A stretch of DNA of 64,000 bases, from assembly GCA_000018565.1 (NCBI GenBank), contig CP000875.1, positions 5,161,199 through 5,225,198 on the forward strand, written 5' to 3'. The position numbers and the translations under genes were made by a program. Every line of letters starts with the position of its first letter. Position 1 is the stretch's first letter. Source of the stretch: Herpetosiphon aurantiacus DSM 785. GTDB taxonomy: Bacteria > Chloroflexota > Chloroflexia > Chloroflexales > Herpetosiphonaceae. This document shows positions 8,594 through 17,800 of this stretch, one piece after another. The notes beneath the pieces were generated by a model. The model was not told where the DNA came from. It made no database searches and saw nothing but the letters and a program-made list of their open reading frames with translations.

Positions 8594-8621
8594 ATCGCTT
8601 GGCCTCAACTGACAGATCGAT

Positions 8622-8649
8622 CAGCATTGCTGAACATTGAGCAATGCTG
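8622..8649 (+). promoter_or_regulatory. Perfect 10-bp inverted repeat between LRR and lipase genes
   Basis: CAGCATTGCT (8622-8631) and AGCAATGCTG (8640-8649) are exactly complementary with an 8-base loop. A moderately T-rich stretch (TTATTTG, then GGTTTTC) follows. It lies between the LRR stop and the lipase start. It may be a partial terminator that tunes downstream expression, or a dimeric operator. Confidence 0.5.
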
Positions 8650-8684
8650 TTATTTGCTGTTGGTTTTCAAGCTGCGAGGTTGTT

Positions 8685-9812
8685 ATGGCAAAAAAAGCTT
8701 TGGTGCTTTCCGGCGGCGGTGGCCGTGGAGCTTATCACGTTGGGGTAATGCAAGCTTTGGTCGAACGCGGCTGGATGACCGATGGGCAAGGGCCAGATAT
8801 TATTGCTGGCACTTCGATCGGCGCGGTCAACGGGGCGGCTTTGGCCTCAGGCATGACTGTGGCTCAATTGCGCCAACGCTGGCTGCATATGCACTCCGAA
8901 GATGTTCAGCAGCTTTCAAGCGATCTGCCGTCGATTAGCCGACCACTGATGCGCTTTTTGCTGCGCTCGATTTTGACCTCTGACGAGCATGGCGGCGATG
9001 ATCAGATTGAGGCTGAAACGCCAGAGGCCGATCGCAATTTGCATAGCCCCAGCATTTGGCACAAATTTCGCAGCATTTTCAGCACCACACCGTTTAAAAG
9101 TTTGCTTGATACCACGCCATGGCGACACACCCTCAGCGCTTGGATGAACTTCGAGCGCATCAATAGCCCCGCTGCGCCAACCCTGCTGTTGACCGCCACC
9201 GATGTTCGGCGCGGCACATTGCGGGTATTTTGCAACCATAAACTTGATGGCCAAGCCCAAGATCAGCTCAACATCGAGCATATTATGGCTTCGTCGAGCA
9301 TTCCAGCGGTCTATCCATGGACTCAAGTTGGCGAAGATATGTATTGGGATGGCGCGGTTTTGGCCAATACGCCGCTCGGTCCAGTCATTGAGCATGCAGG
9401 CGGTGATGTTGAAATTATTGTGGTGATGATGACCCCGTGGGATGCCGACCCCAACGATGGCGATCAACATCTTGAGGCCATGCCCAGCGATTTGGCGCAG
9501 TCGTTGTGGCTAACGCTAGATTGGGCATTGTTGGCCTCCTATCGTGCATCATTTAAACTGCTCAAGGTATATAACCAAATTGCTGAGGCGGCCCAACGCC
9601 TGACCGCCGCCGCCGAAAAAACTGGCGATCAATCACTGCGCTGGCCGGGCACGATGCCTTATCGCGTAGCCGAGCCATTAGTGATTGCGCCGCAAAAACT
9701 CATGCCCTTAGAATGGATTGTCGATTACGAGGGCAAAAATCATCAAGCTTTGTTTGAAATGGGCTATCGTGATGCCCTCCGTGCTTTCGATCAACGCCAG
9801 GAGCAAGCGTGA
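8685..9812 (+). CDS. Patatin-like phospholipase
   Basis: A 375-residue patatin-family acyl hydrolase. The oxyanion loop is SGGGGRGAYHVG. The nucleophile Ser44 lies in GTSIGA, and the catalytic Asp is in the motif WDGAVLANTPLGP, so the Ser-Asp dyad is intact. There is no signal peptide. The middle region (about 100-170) is longer than in small bacterial patatins. The start is ATG 8685, with GAGG at 8676-8679; an upstream frame opening at 8637 lies inside the hairpin and lacks such a site. Its stop overlaps the folK start as GTGA. The likely role is membrane-lipid turnover; a link to the LRR protein is only suggested by position. Confidence 0.9.
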   Translation: MAKKALVLSGGGGRGAYHVGVMQALVERGWMTDGQGPDIIAGTSIGAVNGAALASGMTVAQLRQRWLHMHSEDVQQLSSDLPSISRPLMRFLLRSILTSDEHGGDDQIEAETPEADRNLHSPSIWHKFRSIFSTTPFKSLLDTTPWRHTLSAWMNFERINSPAAPTLLLTATDVRRGTLRVFCNHKLDGQAQDQLNIEHIMASSSIPAVYPWTQVGEDMYWDGAVLANTPLGPVIEHAGGDVEIIVVMMTPWDADPNDGDQHLEAMPSDLAQSLWLTLDWALLASYRASFKLLKVYNQIAEAAQRLTAAAEKTGDQSLRWPGTMPYRVAEPLVIAPQKLMPLEWIVDYEGKNHQALFEMGYRDALRAFDQRQEQA

Positions 9813-10291
9813 CCATCGTTTATTTAGCCATCGGCAGCAACCAAGGCGATCGTTTAGCCAACTTACAAGCGGGCTTAGCCGCTTTAGCTCCCGCTGTGCA
9901 ACTAACCAACTACTCAAGCGTTTATGAAACCGCAGCGGCCTACGTTGAAGATCAACCGCCGTTTTTGAATGCGGTGGTTGCTGGCACAACCGAATTAGCG
10001 CCACATGCGCTGTTAGCCTTGCTCAAGCAGATAGAGCACGATTGTGGCCGCCGACCTGGCTTGCGTTACGGCCCGCGCCCGCTTGATCTTGATATTTTGT
10101 TGTATGGCGAGCTTGAATTGCAAACCAATGACTTGATTATTCCACATTTGCGGATGTTCGAGCGTGATTTTGTGTTGCGACCCTTGGCCGAAATCGCCCC
10201 CAACCAGGTCAATGCTGAGCAACTTGCCCAAGCAACCCAAGGCAGCGTTTTAGCTGTTGTCTACTCAGCCAAGCAATTACAGGGCAGATGA
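9809..10291 (+). CDS. folK: 2-amino-4-hydroxy-6-hydroxymethyldihydropteridine diphosphokinase
   Basis: HPPK transfers pyrophosphate from ATP to 6-hydroxymethyl-7,8-dihydropterin in folate synthesis. The 160-residue length is normal. Motifs are LAIGSNQGDRLANL at the N-terminus, the central SSVYETAA...QPPFLNAVV and the signature GPRPLDLDILLYG with the metal-binding DxD. It starts with GTG overlapping the lipase stop (GTGA), so it is translationally coupled to an apparently unrelated gene. No other folate genes are in the window. Confidence 0.97.
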   Translation: MTIVYLAIGSNQGDRLANLQAGLAALAPAVQLTNYSSVYETAAAYVEDQPPFLNAVVAGTTELAPHALLALLKQIEHDCGRRPGLRYGPRPLDLDILLYGELELQTNDLIIPHLRMFERDFVLRPLAEIAPNQVNAEQLAQATQGSVLAVVYSAKQLQGR

Positions 10292-10296
10292 AAAAA

Positions 10297-13200
10297 TTAT
10301 TTTTTAGCGCGTCTGACCACAATAGCAACCATCATCGAGCCACGATTATCGCTCAAACAGACATCGGCACAATGCGCATCATTAATTCCAAGTCGTAAGA
10401 TTCCCTGATAGTTCGGGGCTTGAATGCTCGATTCTTTGCCAATTGCAAACTTCCAATCGCCAATTGAGCCAATTAATTGCCCATAATTTGCAGCTGGCAG
10501 TGTTGTCCAATCGTAATGCTGGTTTTGATACCCATCAGCATTAACGAATGGTAGACTATTCATATCAGTTGTCCAAGAACCTTTTTGAGCTATAAATTCG
10601 ATTGTATCGCCAGGTTGAACATAGATTGGCGTATATTTCCAATCACGATCAGCAGCAACCTCAACGACTTCACTAACAATTGGATTAGTTAAATCGGCCA
10701 CAAAAAACGTAATTCTTGTAAAGTCAGCAATAGCTCGCCAATCACCAGCCTCATCTTCAAACATTGGCTCTAGAAAATAATTACCTGGCTGATCATAAAT
10801 TCGGCTAGCCGTAAATGTATAGGTTTTGTATGGTTCTATCAGAATATTCTGAACTGAAGGAAAATCCATTGTGGAGGCACTCCAGCCTTGTTCTAAGACG
10901 TTAGGACCACGTGCCCCTGCGACTAAGTTTCGGAGTAAAGCTGGTTTAGCCTTATGGTTTCTTAAACTAAATGTCATTGTTACTCTTGTCCCGACGGCGA
11001 TAGTATCATAATTTTGGATAAAACGACTACCATCAAATAAACGAGTTCGCCAAAATTCACCATTCTCAGCTTGTTGATTAACTAAACGAACATCAACATC
11101 AAACCAGACTTTTGGTTGTGAGGCTACTTTTTCTAGCGATAATAAATCGGTTTTTAAAATAAATGTTATGCCAATGCCAAGCATAAATGCCATACAGATT
11201 AATGCTAAATTATATTTCTTGGATTGTTCTTTGACTTGAATATCTGAATGGAGCATTTCTAGCTTGGGCTTTTTAATTAATGGAGTTGCTTGCTCAGTTG
11301 ATTGTTCATGGATCAGAGTCGGAATAGCTATTTCCATTGGAATTGATAACTCGATTGTTGTACCTTGATCGATAATCGAACGTATTTCGATGATACCATC
11401 AATATTTTTTGTGCGCTCATACATCGTCATCAAGCCAGTGCTATTTTGTTTAATATCTTTATCAATCTCAAAACCAACACCATCATCAATGATTGACAAG
11501 GATAACATAGCATTATTTTTACTAAATGTAATATTAATATTTCTTGCTTGAGCATAAGCAAGGGTATTTGCAACTGCTGAATGAATAATCCGAAAAATAT
11601 CACGTTTTTTGTCAATTGATAGATTATTCCAAAGATTCAAATCATCTCTTGGTGGCATTTCCCAATGAAGTTCGATTTGTTGATGTTGAATAAGCTCACG
11701 AATTAGCCGATGAATTTCTGGTAAGAAATTCTTTTTTACACCTGGAATTGCAATTTGTTTTTGAATGATAAAGCGTTTCAGGATTTCTACTGTTTGGTCG
11801 GTCGAAGCTTTGTATTGAACAAGTCGAGCTTTTGTATCAGGTGTAATCTGATCAAACTCACAGATCATATCAATGCCAAGCGTAACCGAGTTTAGTTTGC
11901 CTAAAATATCGTCGTGAATAACATGATTGATATCACCAAAAATACTATCACGCGCCTTGATAATCCTTTGGATAATTTGGTTGATTAAGATTAACTGATT
12001 TTTCGCCAGCACAAACCAACTCAAATATTGAGTGATTAATCGAATAAGCTCATAGTCTTTGGTATCAAAATCTTCATTGGTAATTTTTGGCCCAAGGTAT
12101 AAGTATCCAATTTGATTGTTGTTATTGTCATACACAATTTCTCGATGTTTATAGAACTTACTGAGCGAGTTTGAAAACGATCCTGCTTCAGAATTGTGCT
12201 CAAAAAATAAATCAATTGGCTCGTTTTCCATAATATAAAAATGTTCAGATGTTTTGATAATATTCTTTTCGATCACAAAACGCAAAGATTCTATCTCTAA
12301 TTGCTTAGTCAAATAATCAATTGATGAGTAGATTGCTGAATGAATATCTTTAGTGATATCAAGATGGTTTAACAAGCCAAACAATATTTCAGCATCATTT
12401 TGATGGCGCAGGAAATATTTTTCAAATATTCTACGAAATGGGTTGTCGATATACCAGAAAATTGAGGTAATTACTGCAACAAAGAAGATATTGATAAATA
12501 TAATTCCATTAATTTCAATATAACTATTAATAAGGATTGAAATATCCACAATAACCGCACTAATCAAAATTATCATTAATAAATCTAAGCTAAATGAACG
12601 TTTTGCATGAACTGATTCATAACGTAATAGCGTAAATGCAGTCCCAGCTGCCGGAATGACTAATAGAAATAAGCCAAAAAATATTGATTTCCCGATTATT
12701 GGTAATTTTAAATTAAATTCCTGATACACAATCATCAATATAACGTTGAATAATCCACCTATTAACCAAGTGGTAAACGCAATTTTAGCTTGCAAAATAA
12801 TTTTCGATTTAGTTTGATGGCGATAGGTGATCCAGAGATATGCCCAACGAATTAATGTAAAGCTAAATCCGATGATAAATATGGTCGCAATGATATAGTT
12901 GGCTTGATTGGAAATTGTAGGAATATTACTTTTACCTGAGGCAATATTAATAATAACATAGGTATATAAAGCAATACTAAAGAGCGAAGGGATATACAGC
13001 ACATATTTAAACCCATGATAACGCTCAATCTTTACTGGAAAGATATACCCTAAATGAAAGAAACTTCCACCAAGTAGTGCTAATGGCACTACAGTTGCAA
13101 CAAGGGTAAGATATTCGCCAAAATCTGGTACTCTATGCCGAATACTTGTAATAGCTAAAGCAAGAAACCAAAGAATATAACCAAATACAATATTATTTTC

Positions 13201-13668
13201 CTTATCTGGGTTTGAAATTAATACAATAATACCTAGAATCCATAGTAATGCTGCGGTAAGGATGATTGCTAAATAGATTTGTAAAATATGATGAATACTA
13301 ATTTTTGTGATTGGTAGATAAACGGTAAACTGAGATTGATCGCGTCTAATTTCTACCGGTACAAAGCGATTAGCATAATCTAGCTCTAGTTTCTTCTTCA
13401 GATGATCAATCATTTCTGGCGAATTATAACCATAACCTGAAACACTGAGAATACAATCGCCTGGTGCAACAATTTCTTGGGCAATGGGCATCCATTCAGC
13501 TGGGGTTATAGCATGAATTTCATTACAATTGTTTATTGCAGACCAATAGGTAATTAATTCAAGCGCTGGATCATCAATCGTGTTTAAGCTAGTTCGAACG
13601 GAAATTGCCATTGAGATGACAACAAAACATCCAAAAAAGATGCTAATTACACGCATTATGTATTTCAT
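10297..13668 (-). CDS. Membrane histidine kinase with C-terminal lectin-like domain
   Basis: A 1123-residue sensor kinase with unusual order. There is an N-terminal membrane span and an extracytoplasmic PDZ-like segment (about 25-125). About ten membrane spans follow (125-405), then a GAF-like region (430-560). The dimerisation helix has phosphoacceptor His585 in NHVIHDDILGKLNSV (NarL/ComP type). The ATPase domain (690-780) shows NTLAYAQ, IIDDGVGF and TGLMTMYER. Another span (819-838) comes next, then about 280 extracytoplasmic residues whose last 120 resemble the PA-IL/LecA fold (IYVQPGDTIEF, NYGQLIGSIGDW, LRLGINDA). The gene is visibly AT-richer than its neighbours. It overlaps the response-regulator gene as ATGA. 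Confidence 0.85.
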   Translation of the reverse strand: MKYIMRVISIFFGCFVVISMAISVRTSLNTIDDPALELITYWSAINNCNEIHAITPAEWMPIAQEIVAPGDCILSVSGYGYNSPEMIDHLKKKLELDYANRFVPVEIRRDQSQFTVYLPITKISIHHILQIYLAIILTAALLWILGIIVLISNPDKENNIVFGYILWFLALAITSIRHRVPDFGEYLTLVATVVPLALLGGSFFHLGYIFPVKIERYHGFKYVLYIPSLFSIALYTYVIINIASGKSNIPTISNQANYIIATIFIIGFSFTLIRWAYLWITYRHQTKSKIILQAKIAFTTWLIGGLFNVILMIVYQEFNLKLPIIGKSIFFGLFLLVIPAAGTAFTLLRYESVHAKRSFSLDLLMIILISAVIVDISILINSYIEINGIIFINIFFVAVITSIFWYIDNPFRRIFEKYFLRHQNDAEILFGLLNHLDITKDIHSAIYSSIDYLTKQLEIESLRFVIEKNIIKTSEHFYIMENEPIDLFFEHNSEAGSFSNSLSKFYKHREIVYDNNNNQIGYLYLGPKITNEDFDTKDYELIRLITQYLSWFVLAKNQLILINQIIQRIIKARDSIFGDINHVIHDDILGKLNSVTLGIDMICEFDQITPDTKARLVQYKASTDQTVEILKRFIIQKQIAIPGVKKNFLPEIHRLIRELIQHQQIELHWEMPPRDDLNLWNNLSIDKKRDIFRIIHSAVANTLAYAQARNINITFSKNNAMLSLSIIDDGVGFEIDKDIKQNSTGLMTMYERTKNIDGIIEIRSIIDQGTTIELSIPMEIAIPTLIHEQSTEQATPLIKKPKLEMLHSDIQVKEQSKKYNLALICMAFMLGIGITFILKTDLLSLEKVASQPKVWFDVDVRLVNQQAENGEFWRTRLFDGSRFIQNYDTIAVGTRVTMTFSLRNHKAKPALLRNLVAGARGPNVLEQGWSASTMDFPSVQNILIEPYKTYTFTASRIYDQPGNYFLEPMFEDEAGDWRAIADFTRITFFVADLTNPIVSEVVEVAADRDWKYTPIYVQPGDTIEFIAQKGSWTTDMNSLPFVNADGYQNQHYDWTTLPAANYGQLIGSIGDWKFAIGKESSIQAPNYQGILRLGINDAHCADVCLSDNRGSMMVAIVVRRAKK

Positions 13669-14423
13669 CGATCATTCTCGGATAAATAGGCATAAATCGA
13701 GGCTAGGAAAATCAGGGTATCACGGTGTTCTTCGCGTTTGCGTAAATCTAAATATTCGTAAATATCATCTTTATAAGTTTGAACGGCATGGATTGAAAGT
13801 GATAAGGCTTCAGCAATAAATTTTGGCTTCCAAGCAATCAGAGGCACAATCCGTTGAAGATGATTTGGCATAGTTGGCAGTTGAGGAGCAATCGCTTTAA
13901 CTTGCTCGATCAGGCTCGTATCGATCATTGATAAGAAAATTTTGGTGGCCCCAACCAAGGGAATTTGACGATCTTTGCAAAATAAACGACTCTCACCAAT
14001 CCGCAGGGTTTCGAGGGCTTCACGGTAAATCGCAATTGATGCGCCTTTTTCAACTCCAACAATTCGTCCAAAGCCTTGTGCCCACAATTCAACGATGTGC
14101 TCAAAGAGCCAGCGATATGAGGTAACGACGATAATGCCGAGCCATGGCATTTTTTGCTTGATCTGCTGAATAACCTTGAGGCCGTTGGCGGCATCATTTT
14201 CATAACGCACTTGGTCGCGATATACCTGCTCGCGATATTCCATTGGCATCAGTAAATCAACTACGGCTAAACTCCAATCATTTTGATGAGTATCAAGTTT
14301 GGCAAGCGCCTCATTCACCGAGCGGGCTGAATCTATCGCATATCCCATTCGTTGAAATAGATCAATCGTTCCAGCCAAGAAAATCTCATCATCATCGGCG
14401 ATAAATACTGTTGGTATTGACAT
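13665..14423 (-). CDS. Response regulator with atypical C-terminal domain
   Basis: A 252-residue protein beginning with a receiver domain: acidic pocket Asp10-12, phosphorylation site Asp56 in VVDLLMP, Thr101 and Lys126. About 18 extra residues (MEYREQVYRDQVRYEND) follow the DLLMP loop and are absent from standard receivers. The C-terminal part (160-250) has a weak helix-turn-helix-like stretch (FIAEALSLSIHAVQTYKDDI) that resembles LuxR-type DNA binding but is degenerate. It is the first gene of the operon with the large kinase and is presumably its partner. A GAGGT site precedes the ATG. Confidence 0.85.
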   Translation of the reverse strand: MSIPTVFIADDDEIFLAGTIDLFQRMGYAIDSARSVNEALAKLDTHQNDWSLAVVDLLMPMEYREQVYRDQVRYENDAANGLKVIQQIKQKMPWLGIIVVTSYRWLFEHIVELWAQGFGRIVGVEKGASIAIYREALETLRIGESRLFCKDRQIPLVGATKIFLSMIDTSLIEQVKAIAPQLPTMPNHLQRIVPLIAWKPKFIAEALSLSIHAVQTYKDDIYEYLDLRKREEHRDTLIFLASIYAYLSENDR

Positions 14424-14463
14424 ACGTACCTCATTTAAGCCAATTAGGGTTGCTTAATCGGCT

Positions 14464-14472
14464 ATTATAGCA
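14464..14472 (-). promoter_or_regulatory. Extended -10 promoter of the regulator-kinase operon
   Basis: Read on the minus strand this is TGCTATAAT, a perfect extended -10. It lies 41 bases before the response-regulator ATG, and the -35 position is poor. It defines one side of a 415-base divergent gap (14424-14838) that also holds a terminator-like hairpin and triple direct repeats. Confidence 0.6.
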
Positions 14473-14558
14473 GGCATATTCTGCTCTTTTGGTTTCTCAT
14501 TTCAGAATAATACCCAACAAATTAATCAATGGTCATATTGTAGATGGCGGCACGAATC

Positions 14559-14588
14559 AAAAGTACCCTAAATCTAGGATACTTTTTT
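14559..14588 (+). terminator. Terminator-like hairpin inside a divergent intergenic region
   Basis: AAAAGTACCCTA (14559-14570) pairs with TAGGATACTTTT (14575-14586) with one mismatch and a 4-base loop. Six T residues end the structure. This is a classic Rho-independent terminator shape, yet both flanking genes point away from it. It may end an unannotated short transcript or insulate the two promoters. Confidence 0.55.
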
Positions 14589-14760
14589 GGGCTATTTTTC
14601 TGTGGGTTGATGGATGGGTTCTAGTATCAATATGGTGTTAGGTAAATAGTTGTTTATTTTCCTGACTCTCGCGTAATTTATAGGTTGACTGTGTTAAACC
14701 TGAATCTTCGACCCGCATGCTTGTAATTTGTCACAATAGTTTGGCCAATACGAGGTATGG

Positions 14761-14792
14761 CGTGATCTTCGCGTGATAGTTGCGTGATAGTT
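14761..14792 (+). promoter_or_regulatory. Three CGTGAT direct repeats at 11-bp spacing (putative operator)
   Basis: CGTGAT occurs at 14761, 14772 and 14783, exactly 11 bases apart, so the sites face the same side of the helix. The last two extend to GCGTGATAGTT. They lie just upstream of a weak -35/-10 pair (TTAATC 14791-14796, TAGTAT 14813-14818) before the beta-propeller gene. The layout suits an activator such as a response regulator, possibly the one encoded divergently. Confidence 0.5.
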
Positions 14793-14838
14793 AATCAATA
14801 TCCTGCTTAGCGTAGTATGTGTCGCTAAGGAGGGTTCC

Positions 14839-17800
14839 ATGCCACGGTTGGTGCTTCAACTCGCTTTGCTCGCCGCACTTATCGTTCGTTTTAATCTCCC
14901 CGCCGCGCAAGCGCAACCTCAAGCTTTTGTCGCTCCTGAAGAATTACAGGCTGTCGCCGATGATCAATTTTGGAATAATACAGGCTTGATTGCTGGGGCA
15001 AATAACACGATTCGCGCCATCAGTTCGCAATCAGGCGATTTATTTGTTGGTGGTTTGTTCGATCGCATCGCTGGCATCAGTGCCAATCGGGTGGCTTTTT
15101 GGGATGGCGATCATTGGAATACGATGGGCAGTGGGGTTAACGGCCCAGTCGATGATCTCGATGCTTCAACTGGCGGTTCAGTTTATGTGGTTGGCTCCTT
15201 CAGCAGTGCTGGTGGAATTGCCGCCGATGGCATTGCTCGTTGGAATTCTGGCACAGGCCAATGGTCGGCCTTGGCGACCAACGTCAATGGAGCTGTTACC
15301 GCCGTTTTGGTGCAACAGGTCGCTGGCAGTGATGTGGTGTATGTTGGTGGAACGTTTAGCTCAATTGATGGGGTGAGTGCCAACCGTATCGCTAAATTCA
15401 GCAATGGCTCATGGTCGGCATTAAGCAGTGGGATCGGCGGTGGCACTGCTCCCCAAGTGCTCGATTTAGCGATCAATCCGGCCAATGTCAACCAACTTGT
15501 GGCTGGGGGCACGTTTAGCTCGGCTGGTGGTAGCACTGCCAACAATGTAGCGATCTGGACAGGCTCAGCTTGGCAGAGCCTTGGTACGGGTAGCAGCAAT
15601 GGGGTCAACGGTGCTGTGCGTTTTGTTGATTTCCGTGGCACAAATATGGTGGTCGTTGGTGGGAGTTTTAGCAATGCTGGCACTGTTACCAATGTTGGTG
15701 GTGCAGCGGTTTGGACTGGTGGCAATACCTGGGCAGCCATGGCCGGACGTGGGGTGACTGGCGATGTGCGTGGGATTGTCGAGAACGCCAATTTTACCTA
15801 TGTGATGGGCAATTTTGGCAGCGGTATCAACCCCAATGGCAATAGTGTTTTCTCGCCCAATATCGCCCGTTGGGATGGTAATATCTGGTCGCCTGTACCG
15901 AATGCCACCAATGCCTTTGGCACAAATGGGGCAATTTTACGGGCTGAACGCTTGGGCAGCGGCAGCGATACCTTCTTTATTGCTGGGGCGTTTGGCACAG
16001 CCCATGGCATGGAATTGAATTTTGTGGGCATGGTTGTGCCACAACAGGGCTTCTTGCCTGGCGCAACTGATCGCTTTTTCCCCTTGGCTGGTGGCCTCGA
16101 AGGCTCCAACGCCAAAGTTTTTGCCATTCAGCCACGTTCTGGCGAAATTATTGCTGCTGGGCGCTTCGATCTGGGCAGTAATCGCTTGCTCAATAATATC
16201 GCTCGCTTTGATCCTGTTGATCGAGTCTGGTCGCCGTTGACTGGCTCCAGTGATAGTGGAGTCAACGATGATGTGCGTGATCTTGCGTTGCGCAACACCG
16301 ATTTGATTGTTGTGGGTGAGTTTAGCAAGGCTGGTGGCATTGATGCCGCAGGCGTAGCTAGTTGGAATGGCACAACCTGGACTGCCCTCGCAACCAGCAT
16401 CAATGGTCGGGTCAACGCGGTTGCGATCAGTGGCAGCGATATTTATATTGGCGGCGAATTTACGCTGATTGATGGTGTGCCTGCCAATCGGATTGCCCGT
16501 TTGAGTGGTGGTTCATGGCAAGCTGTCGGCGCTGGCACTGATGGCCCTGTCAATAGTTTGTTGTTCAAATCGAACCAACTCTATGCTGGCGGCTTGTTTG
16601 CCAACGCTGGTGGTGCGCCTGCCAGCAATCTTGCCCGCTGGAACGGCACAACATGGCAAGCAATCGGGGTGGGCACTGATGCCGAAGTGTTAGCTTTGGC
16701 CGATGTTAATAGCACGACTGTGGCAGTTGGTGGGCGGTTTACCAGTGCTGGTGGGGTTGCCAACACCCGCGCAGTTGCTCTGCTTAACCACAGTAGTTTG
16801 GCATGGACGGCGCTTGGCACTGGCACTGATGGCTATGTAACCAGCCTCGTCGTGCGCGGTGACGATTTGTATGCTGGTGGTTTGTTCAGCCGCATGGATG
16901 GCTTGACGGTCAATCATGTGGCGCGGTGGAATGGCACAACTTGGAATGCCTTGGGTAGTGGGGTTGCGGGTGGCAACCTGCAAAATAGCGAAGTTGGAGC
17001 CTTAGCGGTCAATGGCGATAATCTGTATGTTGGTGGACGTTTTGATCGGGCTGGCGATAAAGTTTCGCATCGCTTTGCTGAATGGCGACAACCCGAAGTT
17101 GATCTCAGCCTCAAACTGAGCGAATCGCCTGATCCGGTGACGATTGGCAATCCTATGAGCTATAAAGCCACCGTCAGCAATTTGGGCACGATCAGCGCCA
17201 GCAGCGTCGTGTACGAACAAACCTTTGCCAATACATTAGTTTTTGGTCAAGTTACAACCTCGCAAGGCTCATGTAGTTTCCCCAATTCTACGACCTTACG
17301 TTGTAATTTAGGTACGCTAGCGGCCAATGCTAGTGCCAATATCACAATTAATGCTACGCCCAGCCAAGTTGGCACAATTAGTAGCACGGGCACGGCTTCA
17401 TCGCCTGCGAATGAGGCTTTTCCAAGCAACAATAGTCGTAGCGTTGCAACTCAAGTGATTGTGCCTGGTAATCCAGTGCCAAGCATCAGCAACATCACGC
17501 CTGATCGCTTTATTCGCCAGCCGATTGGCTTTCCACCGCCGCCAGCAGTGCGGATTACAGTCAATGGCACGGGCTTTGTGGCCAATTCCAAGGTTGTGGT
17601 AGCTGGGGTTGAGCGCACGACAACCTTTATCAATAGCAATCGGCTGGAATTTAGTATGGCCGCAACCACCAGCCAAGGCACATACTCGGTTTTGGTGCGC
17701 AACCCCACGCCAGGCGGCGGCGATTCCAACAGCGTAACCTTGGGGGTTTCGGTTGGCATCGTTGGCTTGAGCAGCATCACGCCCAACCTTGGTGGCACTG

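Noticed and set aside
15183-15791. 202-codon open frame opposite the propeller gene
   Set aside because: It is the complement of a repetitive coding sequence, has no ribosome-binding site and gives a low-complexity product.
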